A DNA stretch of 64,000 bases from assembly GCA_001466705.2 (NCBI GenBank), contig LATX02000100.1, positions 1 to 64,000 on the forward strand. Direction: 5' to 3'. The notes under the pieces are model-generated. The model searched no databases, was not told where the DNA came from, and saw nothing but the letters and a program-made list of their open reading frames with translations. Positions 33,357 through 45,999 of this stretch are shown here, in pieces (position 1 is the stretch's first letter; each line of letters opens with the position of its first letter). The translations under genes and the position numbers were made by a program. This DNA is from Moniliophthora roreri. Lineage: Eukaryota; Basidiomycota; Agaricomycetes; Agaricales; Marasmiaceae.

Positions 33357-36066
33357 GAAGTCCACTCATTCTAGTCTTGTAAGTGCACCGTCTGTTACAC
33401 TGAGACCTTGTTCCCCAGCACAGAAGTCAAGAAATATGCAGTGCAGACAGTACCACTTAGGTTTTTAACCCATTCCTTGCTCCTTGCTCAATTTTCCTTG
33501 GTGAGTAGTTTCCATAATACCAAAGATGCTTGTTTCACACTTTTTAGGCTCTTCGTGACTGGCTTAGATGGTTGAAGTTAGGCAGAAATTGGCATAGCCA
33601 CAATAGTGCAAGGTGCGACGTCACTTCACCCAATATGAATTGACCGTTTCTGCCTACAGTAAATCACTACCATATCTCACGATGGTTAAATCAGGCATTG
33701 GCTGTCTCAGGTCGTATACAATACCTGGCTTAAGCGGAGTTGACTACTGTAAGTCGTAGCCTTTATTGAGAGTTCATTGCATATTGACACAGCTGTCATT
33801 CTTGCCAAGTGGGAAAACTACTGCTATATATTTATTTGACAGTCAGTGCAGGTGTCCTCCAGGCAGGCCTACATCTTGATGTGGGAGGTGTCATGCAAGC
33901 AATGAGTGTTGGTGCATATCTTTCCGACCGACTCAGCGTATACAAACTTAGTCAACCATTGGACCTTTTTGCACGCTATCTATGCCAATGTACACTGTGT
34001 GTCCATTCACTATCTTGATCAGCACTGAAGAGGCATTGCCTTCGAGCCTATATTCTTATGGACTTGAGACCCGTTTGGGCACTAAGCAAGTGGATAAGTC
34101 TTTTGGATCCTCCCAGTTCTGCCTGGCAAGAATGTCGTGCTTACATATCTAAAAAAACAGCTGCAAGAAATGTACGGTGGCTGGCACTCTTGTAAGCGTG
34201 ATTCAGGTGTACCTACTATTACCTGGAGACAGGAATCTCTGAAGAAAAATTCAGTCGACTAGGTGTCACTAGGTGTATTCATGACTTGTAACATCTTATA
34301 GAAACATTAGAATTCACGTTTTGCTCACTGTTGTATTATTTTGGTTGATCTGAACCGCACCGCATCCAACAGGCTGTCTTTGGCAATTTCGGAGTCACCC
34401 CAAAAATCCAAAGAAATATTTACACATTGTGTAACTTGTGCCCTGGGGTGTTCATACCTTGTACATAGCTCCAATAAATCTAAACGAACTCAAATATAGA
34501 AGATCTCACTGAATAAAAAGGTAAGACTTTTTACTGCTATGGTTGGGCATTCACATCAACAATAAGACAAGCAATAGCATGCCCTTTCAAACTACGACAT
34601 TGCCACCAGTGCAAATACCTGTCGGAGTGCCTAGTAGCATTCATATCTCTTAAAATACACTGACAAAAGTGTTATTGTGCACTTCTAAGCTATACACACC
34701 AGTGGGCATTGAACGAGAGTCAAAAAGTTTGCCATGGTGATATGCTGTGGTGGTGGATTCTTTTGACATTGCAATATTCGCTACACATCCTGATTGTTTC
34801 AGAGACCTTCATAAAAACTTTCAGTGTTCTCTTGCCCAAATATCATGCTATAAGTATCTAAGGTAGGGCATGGCTGGAATGCCTGTCCGCAACTTATATG
34901 TGCGACCATGGTGATACTCCATGGTGACTATCAATCCTATACCATACTGTACATATTGCAACACTGTTGATCATGGACTGTGCCTGAACCTGAATTAACA
35001 GTGTTATAATATATATAAATTCTTTTGCACACATATTGCAGAGTATACAAGGATGAGCAAAGAACGAGGGGGATATAATCGCCGTGGTGAGCAGTGTGGT
35101 GATGGCTACCAAGTCAATTTCCTCATCAACTGAAACTATAGAGTTTTCATAGTGTTTGCATCATGATCAGTGATTAGGTTGATTAGATTTCAAACAGTCT
35201 ATATTTCCTCCAAATCACTACTATAGCTACATGGCCTCAACAAGGTAGGCTATGGAAAACCTGATCAGTCTACTTGATACCAGTCTCCTACCAGTCTTCT
35301 TCATATTCTTCCTATTCTCGGACTATAACAATACAGCTAGTCAGAAATTATTTGATGACTTCCTACAGGTCAAATCAATGATATCTCTTCTGCTGTAGTA
35401 TTACTAGAAACACACCTTTTGAGACCAGATCAGGCTTTCTGCACTGGTTAAGTGAACAAACCTGCACCGAGAGCTTCAGATGAACTCCAAGATTCTAAGA
35501 AGGCCTGGGAATAGCATCAGAGGCCCTGTATTAGCATCGAAACATCATGTATAGAACAAGCACTTACTCGAGAGTTTCTATTGAAGATGCCAATCCTGGC
35601 AGAGTCCTTATATATCTGGAGCGGCTTGTCTTTAAGAGTGTATATTGTCGAAACAAATGTAGAATGTTGTGAATGGGCATAGATTATGCATCCATCTACA
35701 CAAATGAATGAACGAACAAAGACAGTGATTGGGCACTGTCACCCAATTGCCAGACCTGGGATTATAGTTCTCGAGGACTCAATATAATAAAGAGTGATGG
35801 CGCGAAAGTAAGTCGGTAGAAGTGCTGTCAGAAACGACAACTACGTACCTTGCAGACACTACTCCTTTTGTACACTTTCCATATGGCCGAATGATTCCGC
35901 TTAGCTACTAATCAATGTTGTTCAACCTCTAAAAGCCTTGTCAATAGAGCTGTAGATGTGGACAGGGTTAGCGACATGAGAAAGGAAATGACTATCTTTT
36001 ACACAAGTTTGACTAGTTCCATCCATTGGTTAAGATTCAGGTATTGGCTGAGCGTGAAATAACTGA
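33357..36066. other. Spacer between inverted-repeat arms; no recognised gene
   Basis: About 2.7 kb of AT-rich sequence with only short frames. A 69-codon frame at 33809-34018 (LLLYIYLTVSAGVLQAGLHL) is hydrophobic at its start but unsupported. No transposase motif was found, although a degraded one could be missed. Confidence 0.35.
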
Positions 36067-36479
36067 AGAATTGAGAGAGTGTGTGTGGAGAAACCTCCGC
36101 TGGTGTTCCGGTGATAACTCCGGAAAGGGAAACAGGTATAGTTGAGCCAAGGGCACAAGATGATAGTGGTTTGATGTCAAGATGCGCTTGTTGATGAATA
36201 TTTGTGATGTTGTTGATGTTCAGGAGACTGATGCAGTGACGGCGATGAAAGTGGAAAGGTGATGACATCAGCATTGTGGGGAATGCTGAGTTAAGCAGTC
36301 AGAAGGACTTCAGTGAGGACTTGGAGGACTTGGTGAGTGGGCAGAGAGTTATAGAAATTGTTTGAAATATGCAAGGGTGGTTTCTGCATGCGGCCAGAAA
36401 AAAATATAACGTCAAATCTGATGGACTGGCGTCCCCTGTCTGGCCCATCAAATATGATGCTCTGGGTGGGAACCAAAGG
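36067..36479 (-). repeat. Right arm of the ~413-bp inverted repeat
   Basis: Reverse complement of 32944-33356, with roughly one difference every 15-20 bases. The outer end is the same CCTTTGG sequence. A more diverged relative (CGCCTCTTGACATCAAACCG) occurs at about 56350-56400. Confidence 0.85.
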
Positions 36480-39041
36480 TGTCTGCAGCTATGTCTGATT
36501 CACCTCGTTCTGTTGCGTAATATAAAGTAGCCCATGTAATGTTTGCAATTGAAACCTGCCATGTCCTCAAAACTAGAGAATAGTCAACAACGGTGTCTTG
36601 GCAATGACTACTACTGCAAATGTGGGAAAGGATGTGTCAGCTATTGAACCTGCCTCTTCAAACTTGCTTCAAACCTTCGCCTACTATCACCCATCATGAC
36701 AACAATCTCTGACTTGTCACTCAAAAGGGGTGAACCCTACAGTATCAATGTCCTCTCCAATGATACAGCCTTCCCAAATAGTGGCGGATTCATGTTATCA
36801 GAGGCAGTATATGATTACTGCTGTCCAAACCCAATGGAACAGGAAGGCGATGTCAACAGCATCAGCACTGCAGCAAGCTTGCCGCCATTGGGCTCGCAGG
36901 GCCACTATTTTGTTAGTCTTCAAGCAAAATCAAGAGCTTTTTGTAAAGTAAGTTGGTCAAAATATAGTGTTCAAGCTCTCATTGACCGTTTCATAGGTGC
37001 TTAAGCGATTTCATCACTACTTCAAGAACCAGTCCCTTTCTTGCTCTCAAAAAGGTATGTACATGTCCTTATGTCTCTATACAGCCCCTCATGTTTCTTG
37101 AATTTCAAGCCCACAGGAAAACACACCAACAACAACTAATTCAAGTGTCAAACTGAAAAATGGTTCAGTTCAACACTCTGCATTGAACACCCTGCATTGT
37201 GTATCTAGTAGTTTAATTCTGAATAATTTCCAACATGAACCTGCAATGAGATGAAGGCAGTCAAGCATTCGAGTGATAATAATGCCTCGGGGCGCTCATA
37301 ATAAGTGCCATCACCCTCTGGTGCCCCACTTGTATCCTGCTATTTCTCCATGCGCTCATGTCTGGGCAGATTTACTACTGAGCTCATTTACAGTAAACTA
37401 GCTATACTTTCTAATGAGATGAGTTGAGTAGTTTTCCTTCATGAATCTCCAGAAGGCGTGTACATGAATAGCAAAAGATCTTGATAGCGACCGATAGAGC
37501 AAAAAGGTGGTAAAAGTTCACTTGCAACACCCCATGTACATGAGTATACCTTACTCTAATGAAATATGAACATCTAATAATGGGGTGGGCTGGTTAATTT
37601 CCTGCATGATGTGAAGGTGATAAAATGGTAACCATTTCCAAATGACACCCCATGTATGGGTGTTCTGAGTCACCTCCCAGATATCATCATCGATTGCATC
37701 ATTTTACAGTTTATATTTTCTTCGCTCATATACCCCAAGGTTTGACACTTAGCTTTGTATCTTATGCATGTACGAGTCAAAAGGTGATAATGGCCTGTCC
37801 GGCAGCTTCAATATGTGCGAGCCTATGTCCAGACCTCAGAAATAGGTATATATTCTTTCATTCATCATGTATGCACTACTTGCCTAGCTGTATATCTCTC
37901 TTTAATATATCTCTCCTTAGTAGCTCGATCTACATCCAGATGTGAGGTTGCAGTCGAGTGTGCTGAATAGTGTCTCCAGATTCATGCTTTGCGTACACTG
38001 AGCTAAGTCCTGATATAGAATACCTAGCACACTTTTCCTGTTATTAGCTTTACAATGACAGAGTTGAATGGTCTCACAAGTCTTTTCATGAGAGTTGACT
38101 TGTATCTAAGAGAGTGGTATGGAGTGGGACACAACTTGATGAGAAAATACAGATGGCAAAATTGGTCAGTGAAGTTTGGTTCGAAGGGGTGGTTTAATTA
38201 GATTAGATGGGCATCTATCCACAAATTTATATTCCATGAGATCATGTAGATAACCTCATCATTGGCCACTGACGAGTGGGGCTATCAGTAGTAAAAGGTG
38301 ATAAAAGATGGATGTGTGTCTTCATAAGTGCCTGTCACCCAGACATATCCCAGCAACTTTTTGGAAGCTGTTGGGCAACAGACCGGTAATCAGATCATGC
38401 CTTCAATACCTACCACCATTGTCAACCCTCTGAATAACCCCCCACAGCTCCCACCAAAACTACACGATTAGGAATTCAAGCCGGAATAGACCGATGCCAC
38501 CCGGTTGAAATTCGGCTCAGGCTGAGCTAAAACCAGGTTCTTTTCAACCACTATGCCCTGTGCCTGACTTTATCACACTCCCGAGGAACAGCGAGAGGCA
38601 AGTTGTCTCAAGAGTGCCAGGTATTATGCTAGGTGGGTCTCTATGCATCATCTATCATAAGCCCGATCTTTACTAATCAAGCTCACAGACATAAAGAAAA
38701 AATCAAGGAATGGAGAGTACTCAAGTAACGTGTTTATTACTTTTTCAAATTTGATGATTCTGAGGCAAATGATGAAATCCAGAGCCATCACCCAAGCTTC
38801 AGCAACTTTTAGAAAGGAGGAAAAGGCTCAGGACTATGTGAAGGGAGCTCGAGAGTGTGTCGGGAGACCAGTAAAGTGAGTTTCTGCTATGCATCACCCC
38901 CTTTGTGATGACTCACATCCAGCCAACAATCCTGAAGGAAGCATACTGTTGTGAAAAAATACAAATTAAGGCTGGAGCATAACTCTCCAGACTGGGAATA
39001 CAGCAGCCCCGGGACTCAGAGCTTTCCAGAGCTCTGTACCA
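36480..39041. other. Mostly non-coding; one possible exon near 36.73-36.96 kb
   Basis: Two overlapping frames occupy 36696-37004. The one reading ITAVQTQWNRKAMSTASALQ and CRHWARRATILLVF looks the more protein-like, with a possible acceptor near 36986, but nothing identifies it. The rest (37.0-39.0 kb) shows AT-rich sequence with short frames only. Confidence 0.25.
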
Positions 39042-39842
39042 ATGCAGCGCAGACCTCAACGTGTGCAATCTCCTGAAAACAACAATCCCACTACTGACCA
39101 TTTTGACAGGACTCTCCAGCTCTATGAACCTGAAGGTCAATTTCAAGATTCTGAAGATTTACATGAAGATGGTGAGGAAGATGATTATGAAGAATCTATG
39201 CATTTATGGGAGGAAGCTCTGGTGATCAGGATGCAGAACAGTACAGAGACGAGGTGCGTTATTTCTCATAAGTACTGTTTCCCTTAATGAGCTAAGTATA
39301 TTGCCATAAGTTCAACACATTCCTGTGACAAGGAAAGTGTCACCTTTGCCGAAAAAACTGACTGCCTTTACTGCTCTCAGACAGAACCCAGCTATAGGCC
39401 CACCCAGTGCATACCCCTTCCATGCAATATATTCATATCTAATGTTTCTTCTAGTGACAAACACCCATCGTGGCTACATGAGCTGCACAATTATCAGCTC
39501 AAGTTGTTGGCTCTATATTGCACTGTCGGTGCCTCATCCGTGAGAGACTTTCTGCTCAAGCTCTACGCTGCCCATATACACAACTTCAGGCATCAGTACT
39601 GTGTAGACTTGCTGCATGAAAAGCATGACCATCTTGCATCATTTGAACCACTGCTGCAGAAGCTACATAACAAAGTCTGGTCTCAATATGGATCTCACAG
39701 CCGGGAGAAAAGATTTGTCCAGAAGATCCTGGACCGCACAACAAAGATGCAAGTATATGTTGGCAAAATGATCCTTATTGACCTCTGCAGAACTGATGGA
39801 CTGATTGACGAGTACAACTGTGGTTGCTTACCCTTCCAATGA
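39042..39842 (+). CDS. Hypothetical protein, acidic N-terminus and conserved-looking C-terminus
   Basis: Exon 1 from the ATG at 39042 is acidic (SEDLHEDGEEDDYEES). A second segment (VSPLPKKLTAFTALRQNPAIGPP) follows an acceptor-like CATAAG at 39310. A third, uninterrupted part reads HPSWLHELHNYQLKLLALYC, SSVRDFLLKLYAAHIHNFRH and FVQKILDRTTKMQVYVGKMI, ending CGCLPFQ at 39842. The pattern of invariant-looking Trp, His and Arg suggests a real domain, but I cannot name it. I could not find a splice joining segments two and three in phase, so the gene may be damaged. Confidence 0.4.
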
Positions 39843-40150
39843 TGGTGTATCATATTATTTTACTCTTGGAGTTGTATCTAAAAGCTCACATTGTATTCAA
39901 GTCCTTTCATATGAGTCATACAGTCCGGATGTGGGAATGGACTAAGCTGAAAATTCAATGCCTTAATAATTGGCTGTGGGCTCCCACTTGATTTTTACAT
40001 TTCTAATATTCAGCTCTGACAAATGAGCACCCTTACAGGTCAGTCTGTAGGCTCAGCGCTAACACCCTGCTTCCACAAGACCCACCAGCAATCTTTGCCA
40101 TGGCATGCATATAAACTCAATATAATGATATTCCCGAGTTTTTGCTGACT

Positions 40151-40685
40151 GTTTGTTAGGAAGGAGAAATCTATTCACGCACCACTCACAAAATCCGAGA
40201 AAAAGGCTGTCAAGGCGATGGTGTCGCTGACGCCCACTCAAAAGCAGTATCTGGACCAGTACTACAACCTTTACGTCATTTATCGCAACCACACTACTGA
40301 CCGTGGTGTATCCTATTGGAACTATCTGCATCATTTTATCTGGCTGTGGCTCTGGCATTGGACACCACCTCACTGGTTGGTCTGGCACTGGAACATGAAA
40401 TCGTATTGGAAGTGTGTGCTGCAAGAGGTGAGTTTTGGTACACCTTCGATGAATTCGCTGAGACTATAATATGAATAGGTTATTATTTGGTATTATAACT
40501 GGAAATCTGGCACCATTTTTGGCTTGAGGAAATTGGAGCAAGCAAGGAATGCTTCTACACCCCCTTCATCACTGGCAGGTCACCAGCCGGCAGCTGTGCT
40601 CTCTATGCCTACACTAGGTTGTGAAATTCTGGAGACACTGACCAAGCCTGGACGAAAAACCTTTATTCCTCTCTTCAACAATTGA
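40151..40685 (+). CDS. Hypothetical aromatic-rich exons
   Basis: After TTTGTTAG the frame reads SEKKAVKAMVSLTPTQKQYL and IYRNHTTDRGVSYWNYLHHF, then a Trp/His-rich stretch (LWLWHWTPPHWLVWHWNM). A GTGAGT donor (about 40431) and a GAATAG acceptor (about 40479) lead to IIWYYNWKSGTIFGL and a tail ending LFNN before TGA. The very high Trp content over 25 residues is unusual. It is probably the downstream part of the gene starting at 39042. No family recognised. Confidence 0.35.
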
Positions 40686-40824
40686 ATGCATAGATATAGT
40701 CATTTTGTATTCTTGAAACAGGAAATAGCATTTGAGATTTTGGCTTCAATAGATCTGCAGTGGCGTGAGAGCATCTGGCAAGTGTAAAAGTTTTTAGCTG
40801 CGTGTGTAAGGGCACACTTCTTCA

Positions 40825-41146
40825 ATGGAACACCCACTATCTCCCATGCTTTGGCGTCATCATTCAGCCATTACTGAACCAAGTCAAAAGCTCCATCGTC
40901 TTGAAGGCAAACATTTTATGTTCACGGAAGCCAACCCCATTACCTCCTTCAAGTCCTTGGCATCTTTTTCAAATGATCAGGCCAGCAAAGATCCTGATTC
41001 TGGCGATGATGGTGCACTACTGCTAGTCAGCAGTGTTGAGGATGGTTCTGCAGAACTGATTCCTCGGGCTTGTCCCAATACACCGGAGTCTGCTGGGCTG
41101 ATCGATACATTTACCTACCTATTCGATGAGGAGTTTGCAGAAGCGG
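40825..41146 (+). pseudogene. Hypothetical gene, first version, interrupted by an insertion
   Basis: Frame MEHPLSPMLWRHHSAITE... through SLASFSNDQASKDPD, VSSVEDGSAELIPRACPN and LIDTFTYLFDEEFAEAV. At 41147 a 2.56-kb insertion breaks it; the gene resumes at about 43711 (VASQLSQEAKAHEAV). The uninterrupted version is at 45267-45740. Function unknown; the protein is acidic with no clear domain. Confidence 0.5.
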
Positions 41147-41147
41147 T

Positions 41148-43704
41148 AATATGTCGAACCTAGAAAAGACCCACTTTTATTCATTTTTACACTATTTCTG
41201 AATTGGAACACTTTAATATGACACGAGATAATGGGTAATAAGGACTAGAGTGAGCCCAGTCTGCTAGTCATTGCCTTAGAGAAGCTGTGGTACCTGGGAA
41301 AGTACAAAGAGCTATATGATACACTATACAGAGGTGTCTAAGCTGTACTTTATGACCTATCTATGTATCAGATCCAAAGCAGATCACTCCCGAAACCTGT
41401 AGAGAATCTAACTATGGCCCAATGAACACATTGGCTAGTTAACCAAGCTCTCAAAAGTGCTATCAATGGGATTTTAACTTCTACTTTACTTTTCTATGAC
41501 ATCTGCAAAGTGCAAGCTGCAGTCAAACAGTACAGAGGTACTTAGAGGAGACATCAAAACAGAAAGACGGCTTAGAACAGGAACAATCATAGAACGATCC
41601 TCCTCTGAAGTCAATATACGGATCAGAGTCAAAGCAGGCGATCTCTTAATAAAGAATTCACTGGTGGCTAAACAATATGCGATAAGCAAACTAGGTACAA
41701 AGACTGCTCGGAAAGACAGAAATCACTTCCAAAGGACATTCACTACCTATAGACAGATACAACGAGACATATGAAGAATATCTAACGCGCAAGAAATCCT
41801 AAATAAGACTAAGCATGCATTGTCAAAGGAGATAGAGACAATAACAGCGTATTCCGACCTTGGAAACTTTGGCATCTAGGCCTCTGCCGATGTGCGGATA
41901 CTAGAAAAGGGGAAATGCTGTCAAAAGACAGGACAGATACAGCCATCCGCTTGTAGATACCCAACTTAGAAAAGAGAAAATACAAATTATAGAGTCTAGA
42001 ATGCCTGGAGGCATAGATACCCACACGGATATGGTCAGATACCCTAGTGGCCAGACCCTGTGACATCTGAATAATCCCTCTTTTAGTATCTCAGTCACTC
42101 ATTTGTCATTTCCTGAATTATCGGACATTATTTATAATTTTCTGTAGATATATTCCTTGGACCATATATAAGGACAGCTAGATATTTGTACATACTCAAG
42201 TAACTCTGCCCCCTCTGATTGTGAATACATGATGAGTTTGTTTAGTGTATAAATTTGTATGCCATTCCAGTTTTGCTTCCTCACTACAGGCCCTGGAGAT
42301 TGGTCCTGAGTGACTCCAGAGAGATAGAAATCTGATAATGAACTTGTGTTGTAAGAGATAAGAGTAACATCTTGAGTGCGTTATAGCACTTTTCTAAGAG
42401 AAACTTTACACTAAGAAGGAGCCTTGGGCACTTGGAGTGTGGCCTGTGTGTGTAGCAGATTGTGACACACTTAGAGTCTTAGCAAGGGGTGTGCCTGTGC
42501 TGAACTTCTTGTAGAAATTGGTCTAGGACCTTTTCCAGTACACTGTGTGCTGTAGTTATCTTGAAGAAGTCTTGAACTCTGTAGGGTCAGACTATATCAG
42601 TTATTGAGTCTTTGTACGGGACTGTAGCTCTTGTGTTTGTGCTTTGTGCACTGTGTTCTTTGTGTTTTGTGTGTGTGTTTGTGATATAAACCATTTTAAA
42701 ACCATATATACTCCTCTGGAGGTGAACACTTTGAAGTAGNCAAAGACTGCTCGGAAAGACAGAAATCACTTCCAAAGGACATTCACTACCTATAGACAGA
42801 TACAACGAGACATATGAAGAATATCTAACGCGCAAGAAATCCTAAATAAGACTAAGCGTGCATTGTCAAAGGAGATAGAGACAATAACAGCGTATTCTGA
42901 CCTTGGAAACTTTGGCATCTAGGCCTCTGCCGATGTGCGGATACTAGAAAAGGGGAAATGCTGTCAAAAGACAGGACAGATACAGCCATCCGCTTGTAGA
43001 TACCCAACTTAGAAAAGAGAAAATACAAATTATAGAGTCTAGAATGCCTGGAGGCATAGATACCCACACGGATATGGTCAGATACCCTAGTGGCCAGACC
43101 CTGTGACATCTGAATAATCCCTCTTTTAGTATCTCAGTCACTCATTTGTCATTTCCTGAATTATCGGACATTATTTATAATTTTCTGTAGATATATTCCT
43201 TGGACCGTATATAAGGACAGCTAGATATTTGTACATACTCAAGTAACTCTGCCCCCTCTGATTGTGAATACATGATGAGTTTGTTTGGTGTATAAATTTG
43301 TGTGCCAGTGCTGAACTCCTTGTAGAAATTGGTCTAGGACCTTTTCCAGTACACTGTGTGCTGTAGTTATCTTGAAGAAGTCTTGAACTCTGTAGGGTCA
43401 GACTATATCAGTTATTGAGTCTTTGTACGGGACTGTAGCTCTTGTGTTTGTGCTTTGTGCACTGTGTTCTTTGTGTTTTGTGTGTGTGTTTGTGATATAA
43501 ACCATTTTAAAACCATATATACTCCTCTGGAGGTGAACACTTTGAAGTAGAACACTTCAATAAGAGAGAATCAACCTAGCTAAGAGTTTTATTGGCATTC
43601 TAAGTGTGGTAACTCTGATCACGTCAATTCACACTTGCACAACAAACTGAGTTAGACTTTTAGAGGTTATCTTTTTGGGTAGTTTTCCACTAGTCCTATC
43701 TTAG
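41148..43704. mobile_element. 2.56-kb non-coding insertion with TGTC/GACA-type ends
   Basis: The host gene reads continuously at 45560-45620, so the inserted segment is defined by comparison. AGCGGT occurs on both sides (41141-41146 and 43709-43714), with termini close to AATATGTC and GACAAATT. Inside, an N at 42740 joins two overlapping versions: 42741-43290 repeats 41698-42250, and the second lacks about 230 bp. A TATATAAGGACAG promoter-like box lies near 42166. No transposase, RT or gag is visible. The right end recurs as a fragment at 14517-14578. It may be a long solo LTR or a non-autonomous LTR element. Confidence 0.65.
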
Positions 43705-44129
43705 ACAAATTAGCGGTAGCGAGCCAGCTGTCTCAAGAGGCGAAGGCTCATGAAGCTGTCACTAACACTCCATACCATCAGAATTTCCACCAGCCTGCAC
43801 AGACACAAAAAGATACCTTCCCTTGTCCTACCTGTTATTCCAAAGAGCACCAACGCAGGCTCCATGAGGTATGTTTTTCATGTTTCAGGTCAATGCTTAG
43901 AATAATAATGGGTTTCTAGTTTGTGACAGAAAATGTTCGGCATCACTGGCAGAGTCATTATCAATCAGTTGTTCAAGTAATTATCTTTGGTTTTACTTTC
44001 TTGCTCACAACTGATTCAATTTTCAGGAATCCCTGATGCCTCAAAAATAAATAGATAGATTTCCTATGTATCTTGTATCTTGACCTCGTCATCGACTTTA
44101 ACTTGTTGTGCCAATCGAATATACCCGAT

Positions 44130-44420
44130 CTTTCAGAAAGTCAACACTCGTCAGAGACTGAATGATAGGATTAAGAGCTGAAAATAGGTAATGCTTACTG
44201 GATGTCTGATACTGTGCATGAGGCAGCTTTTCTGAGACTGAAAATAAGGGTGAGTGAAAGTCAACACTCGTCAGAGACTGAATATCAGGATTAAGGCCTG
44301 GAAATAGGTAACGCTTGCCAGACATCTGATACAGAGACTGAATAATAGGTTTAAGGCCTGAAAATAGGTAGTGTTTGCTGGACGTCTGATATTGTGCATA
44401 AGACAGCTTTTCTGAGACTG
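44130..44420. repeat. Short tandem minisatellite (AGAGACTGAAT... units), first version
   Basis: About four irregular units of some 60-120 bp sharing AGAGACTGAAT, TTAAGGCCTGAAAATAGGTA and GGACGTCTGATA. The same array occurs at 46000-46290. Confidence 0.65.
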
Positions 44421-44500
44421 AGAATAAGGGTCAGCGTGCTTGTCGGACAAGAGCATATAAATTTTAAGTGGATGCTGCCGCATCCAGACCCCACTCAACC

Positions 44501-44765
44501 ATGTTGTCCAACTCCAAAGGTAAAGGAATCGACACTTCCTCCTCTGCCCTTGACCCCAGTGAAGGAGTCAACACTTGCATCGCCAACTTCATTCTCCAGC
44601 TGCTGACTGATGAATTCTGTTAGTTACTATTTCATGTATCGGTTGTCTGTCTACTCACCTTACCATTAGTGCAAGAGATTCCCACAATCTGGGCTGCGAT
44701 TTGGTCCATGACCAACTCTCAAAGGGAAGCAGTTAGGCAAGTTCTCTCAGTGATTTTGGATCCCA
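44501..44765 (+). CDS. Hypothetical gene, first two exons (version truncated at an N)
   Basis: Same two exons as at 46373-46637: 44501-44618 and 44670-44765, with the same intron. The sequence reaches an N at 44789. See the second version for description. Confidence 0.5.
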
Positions 44766-44789
44766 GTGAGTAATGCTCAGCTGCCTTGN

Positions 44790-45110
44790 TCTTTAGTGCC
44801 AGGAACTTAACAAATTTACAGAAGATTTGCTCCTTGAAGACGCCTACTGCCCATGACAAAGATGATAGATCTGATGGCGGAGAAGTTAGATCTGAATACG
44901 AGAAAATAGTAAGCTATCATCACCCATTTTCAATGCATGGCCCCAGTCACTAATGATTGCTACCATAGGGCTCGAGCTACTCTCAAAGTGTAAATGAAGC
45001 TGTTGACAATGACCTTTTGTCCTCTGTATGTTGCCTCGTCTCTTGTTAATTTATTATTGATTGATTATTCTGTTGTGGGGTTCTACCATGACTCAGAGCA
45101 GTGTCAATTC
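44790..45110. other. Second version of the 31.4-32.36 kb region, without the solo LTR
   Basis: Matches 31400-31567 plus 32213-32365 with few changes, and provides the empty site of the solo LTR. At about 45109 it jumps directly to sequence matching 40668 onward, so it lacks the 8.3 kb at 32366-40667. Confidence 0.85.
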
Positions 45111-45266
45111 CTCTCTTCAACAATTGAATGCATAGATATAGTCATTTTGTATTCTTGAAACAGGAAATAGCATTTGAGATTTTGGCTTCAATAGATCTGC
45201 AGTGGCATGAGAGCATCTGGCAAGTGTAAAAGTTTTTAGCTGCATGCGTAAGGGCACACTTCTTCA

Positions 45267-45740
45267 ATGGAACACCCACTATCTCCTATGCTTCAGCGTC
45301 GTCGTTCAGCCATTACTGAACCAAGTCAAAAGCTCCGTCGTCTTGAAGGCAAACATTTTATGTTCATGGAAGCCAACCCCATTACCTCCTTCGAGTCCTT
45401 GGCATCTTTTTCAAATGATCAGGCCAGCAAAGATCCTGATTCCAGCAATGATGGTGCACTACTGCTAGTCAGCAGTGTCGAGGACAGTTCTGCAGAACTG
45501 ATTCCTCGGGCTTGTCCCAATACACTGGAGTCTGCTGGGCTGATCGATACATTTACCCACCTATTTGATGAGGAGTTTGCAGAAGCGGTAGTGAGCCAGC
45601 TGTCTCAAGAGGCAAAGGCTCAAGGAGCTGTCGCTGACACTCCATACCATCAGAATGTCCACCAGCCTGCACAGACACAAAAAGATACCTTCTCTCATCT
45701 TACTTGTTATTCCAAAGAGTACCAATGCAGGCTCCGTAAG
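45267..45740 (+). CDS. Hypothetical gene, uninterrupted version
   Basis: Open frame MEHPLSPMLQRRRSAITEPS... through LIDTFTHLFDEEFAEAVVSQ, QEAKAQGAVADTPYHQNVHQ and DTFSHLTCYSKEYQCRLRK. A GTATGT donor directly follows RLRK at 45741. It is acidic in the middle and has no recognisable domain. The allele at 40825 carries an insertion, which shows where this frame is normally continuous. The 3' continuation may be the exons at 46373-47296. Confidence 0.45.
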
Positions 45741-45999
45741 GTATGTTTTTCATGTTTCAGGTCAATGCTTAGAATAATAATGGGTTTCTAGTTTGTGACA
45801 GAAAATATTCGGCATCACTGGCAGAGTTGTTATCAATCAGTTGTTCAAGTAATTATCTTTGGTTTTACTTTCTTGCTCACAACTGATTCAATTTTCAGGA
45901 ATCCCTGACACCTCAAAAATAAATAGATAGATTTCCTATGTATCTTGTATCTTGACCTCGTCATTGACTTTAACTTGTCATGCCAATCGAATATACCTG

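Noticed and set aside
41809..43141. Repeated minus-strand frames of 85 and 65 codons as a duplicated gene
   Set aside because: They lie in the two overlapping versions of the non-coding insertion. The duplication reflects the N join at 42740.
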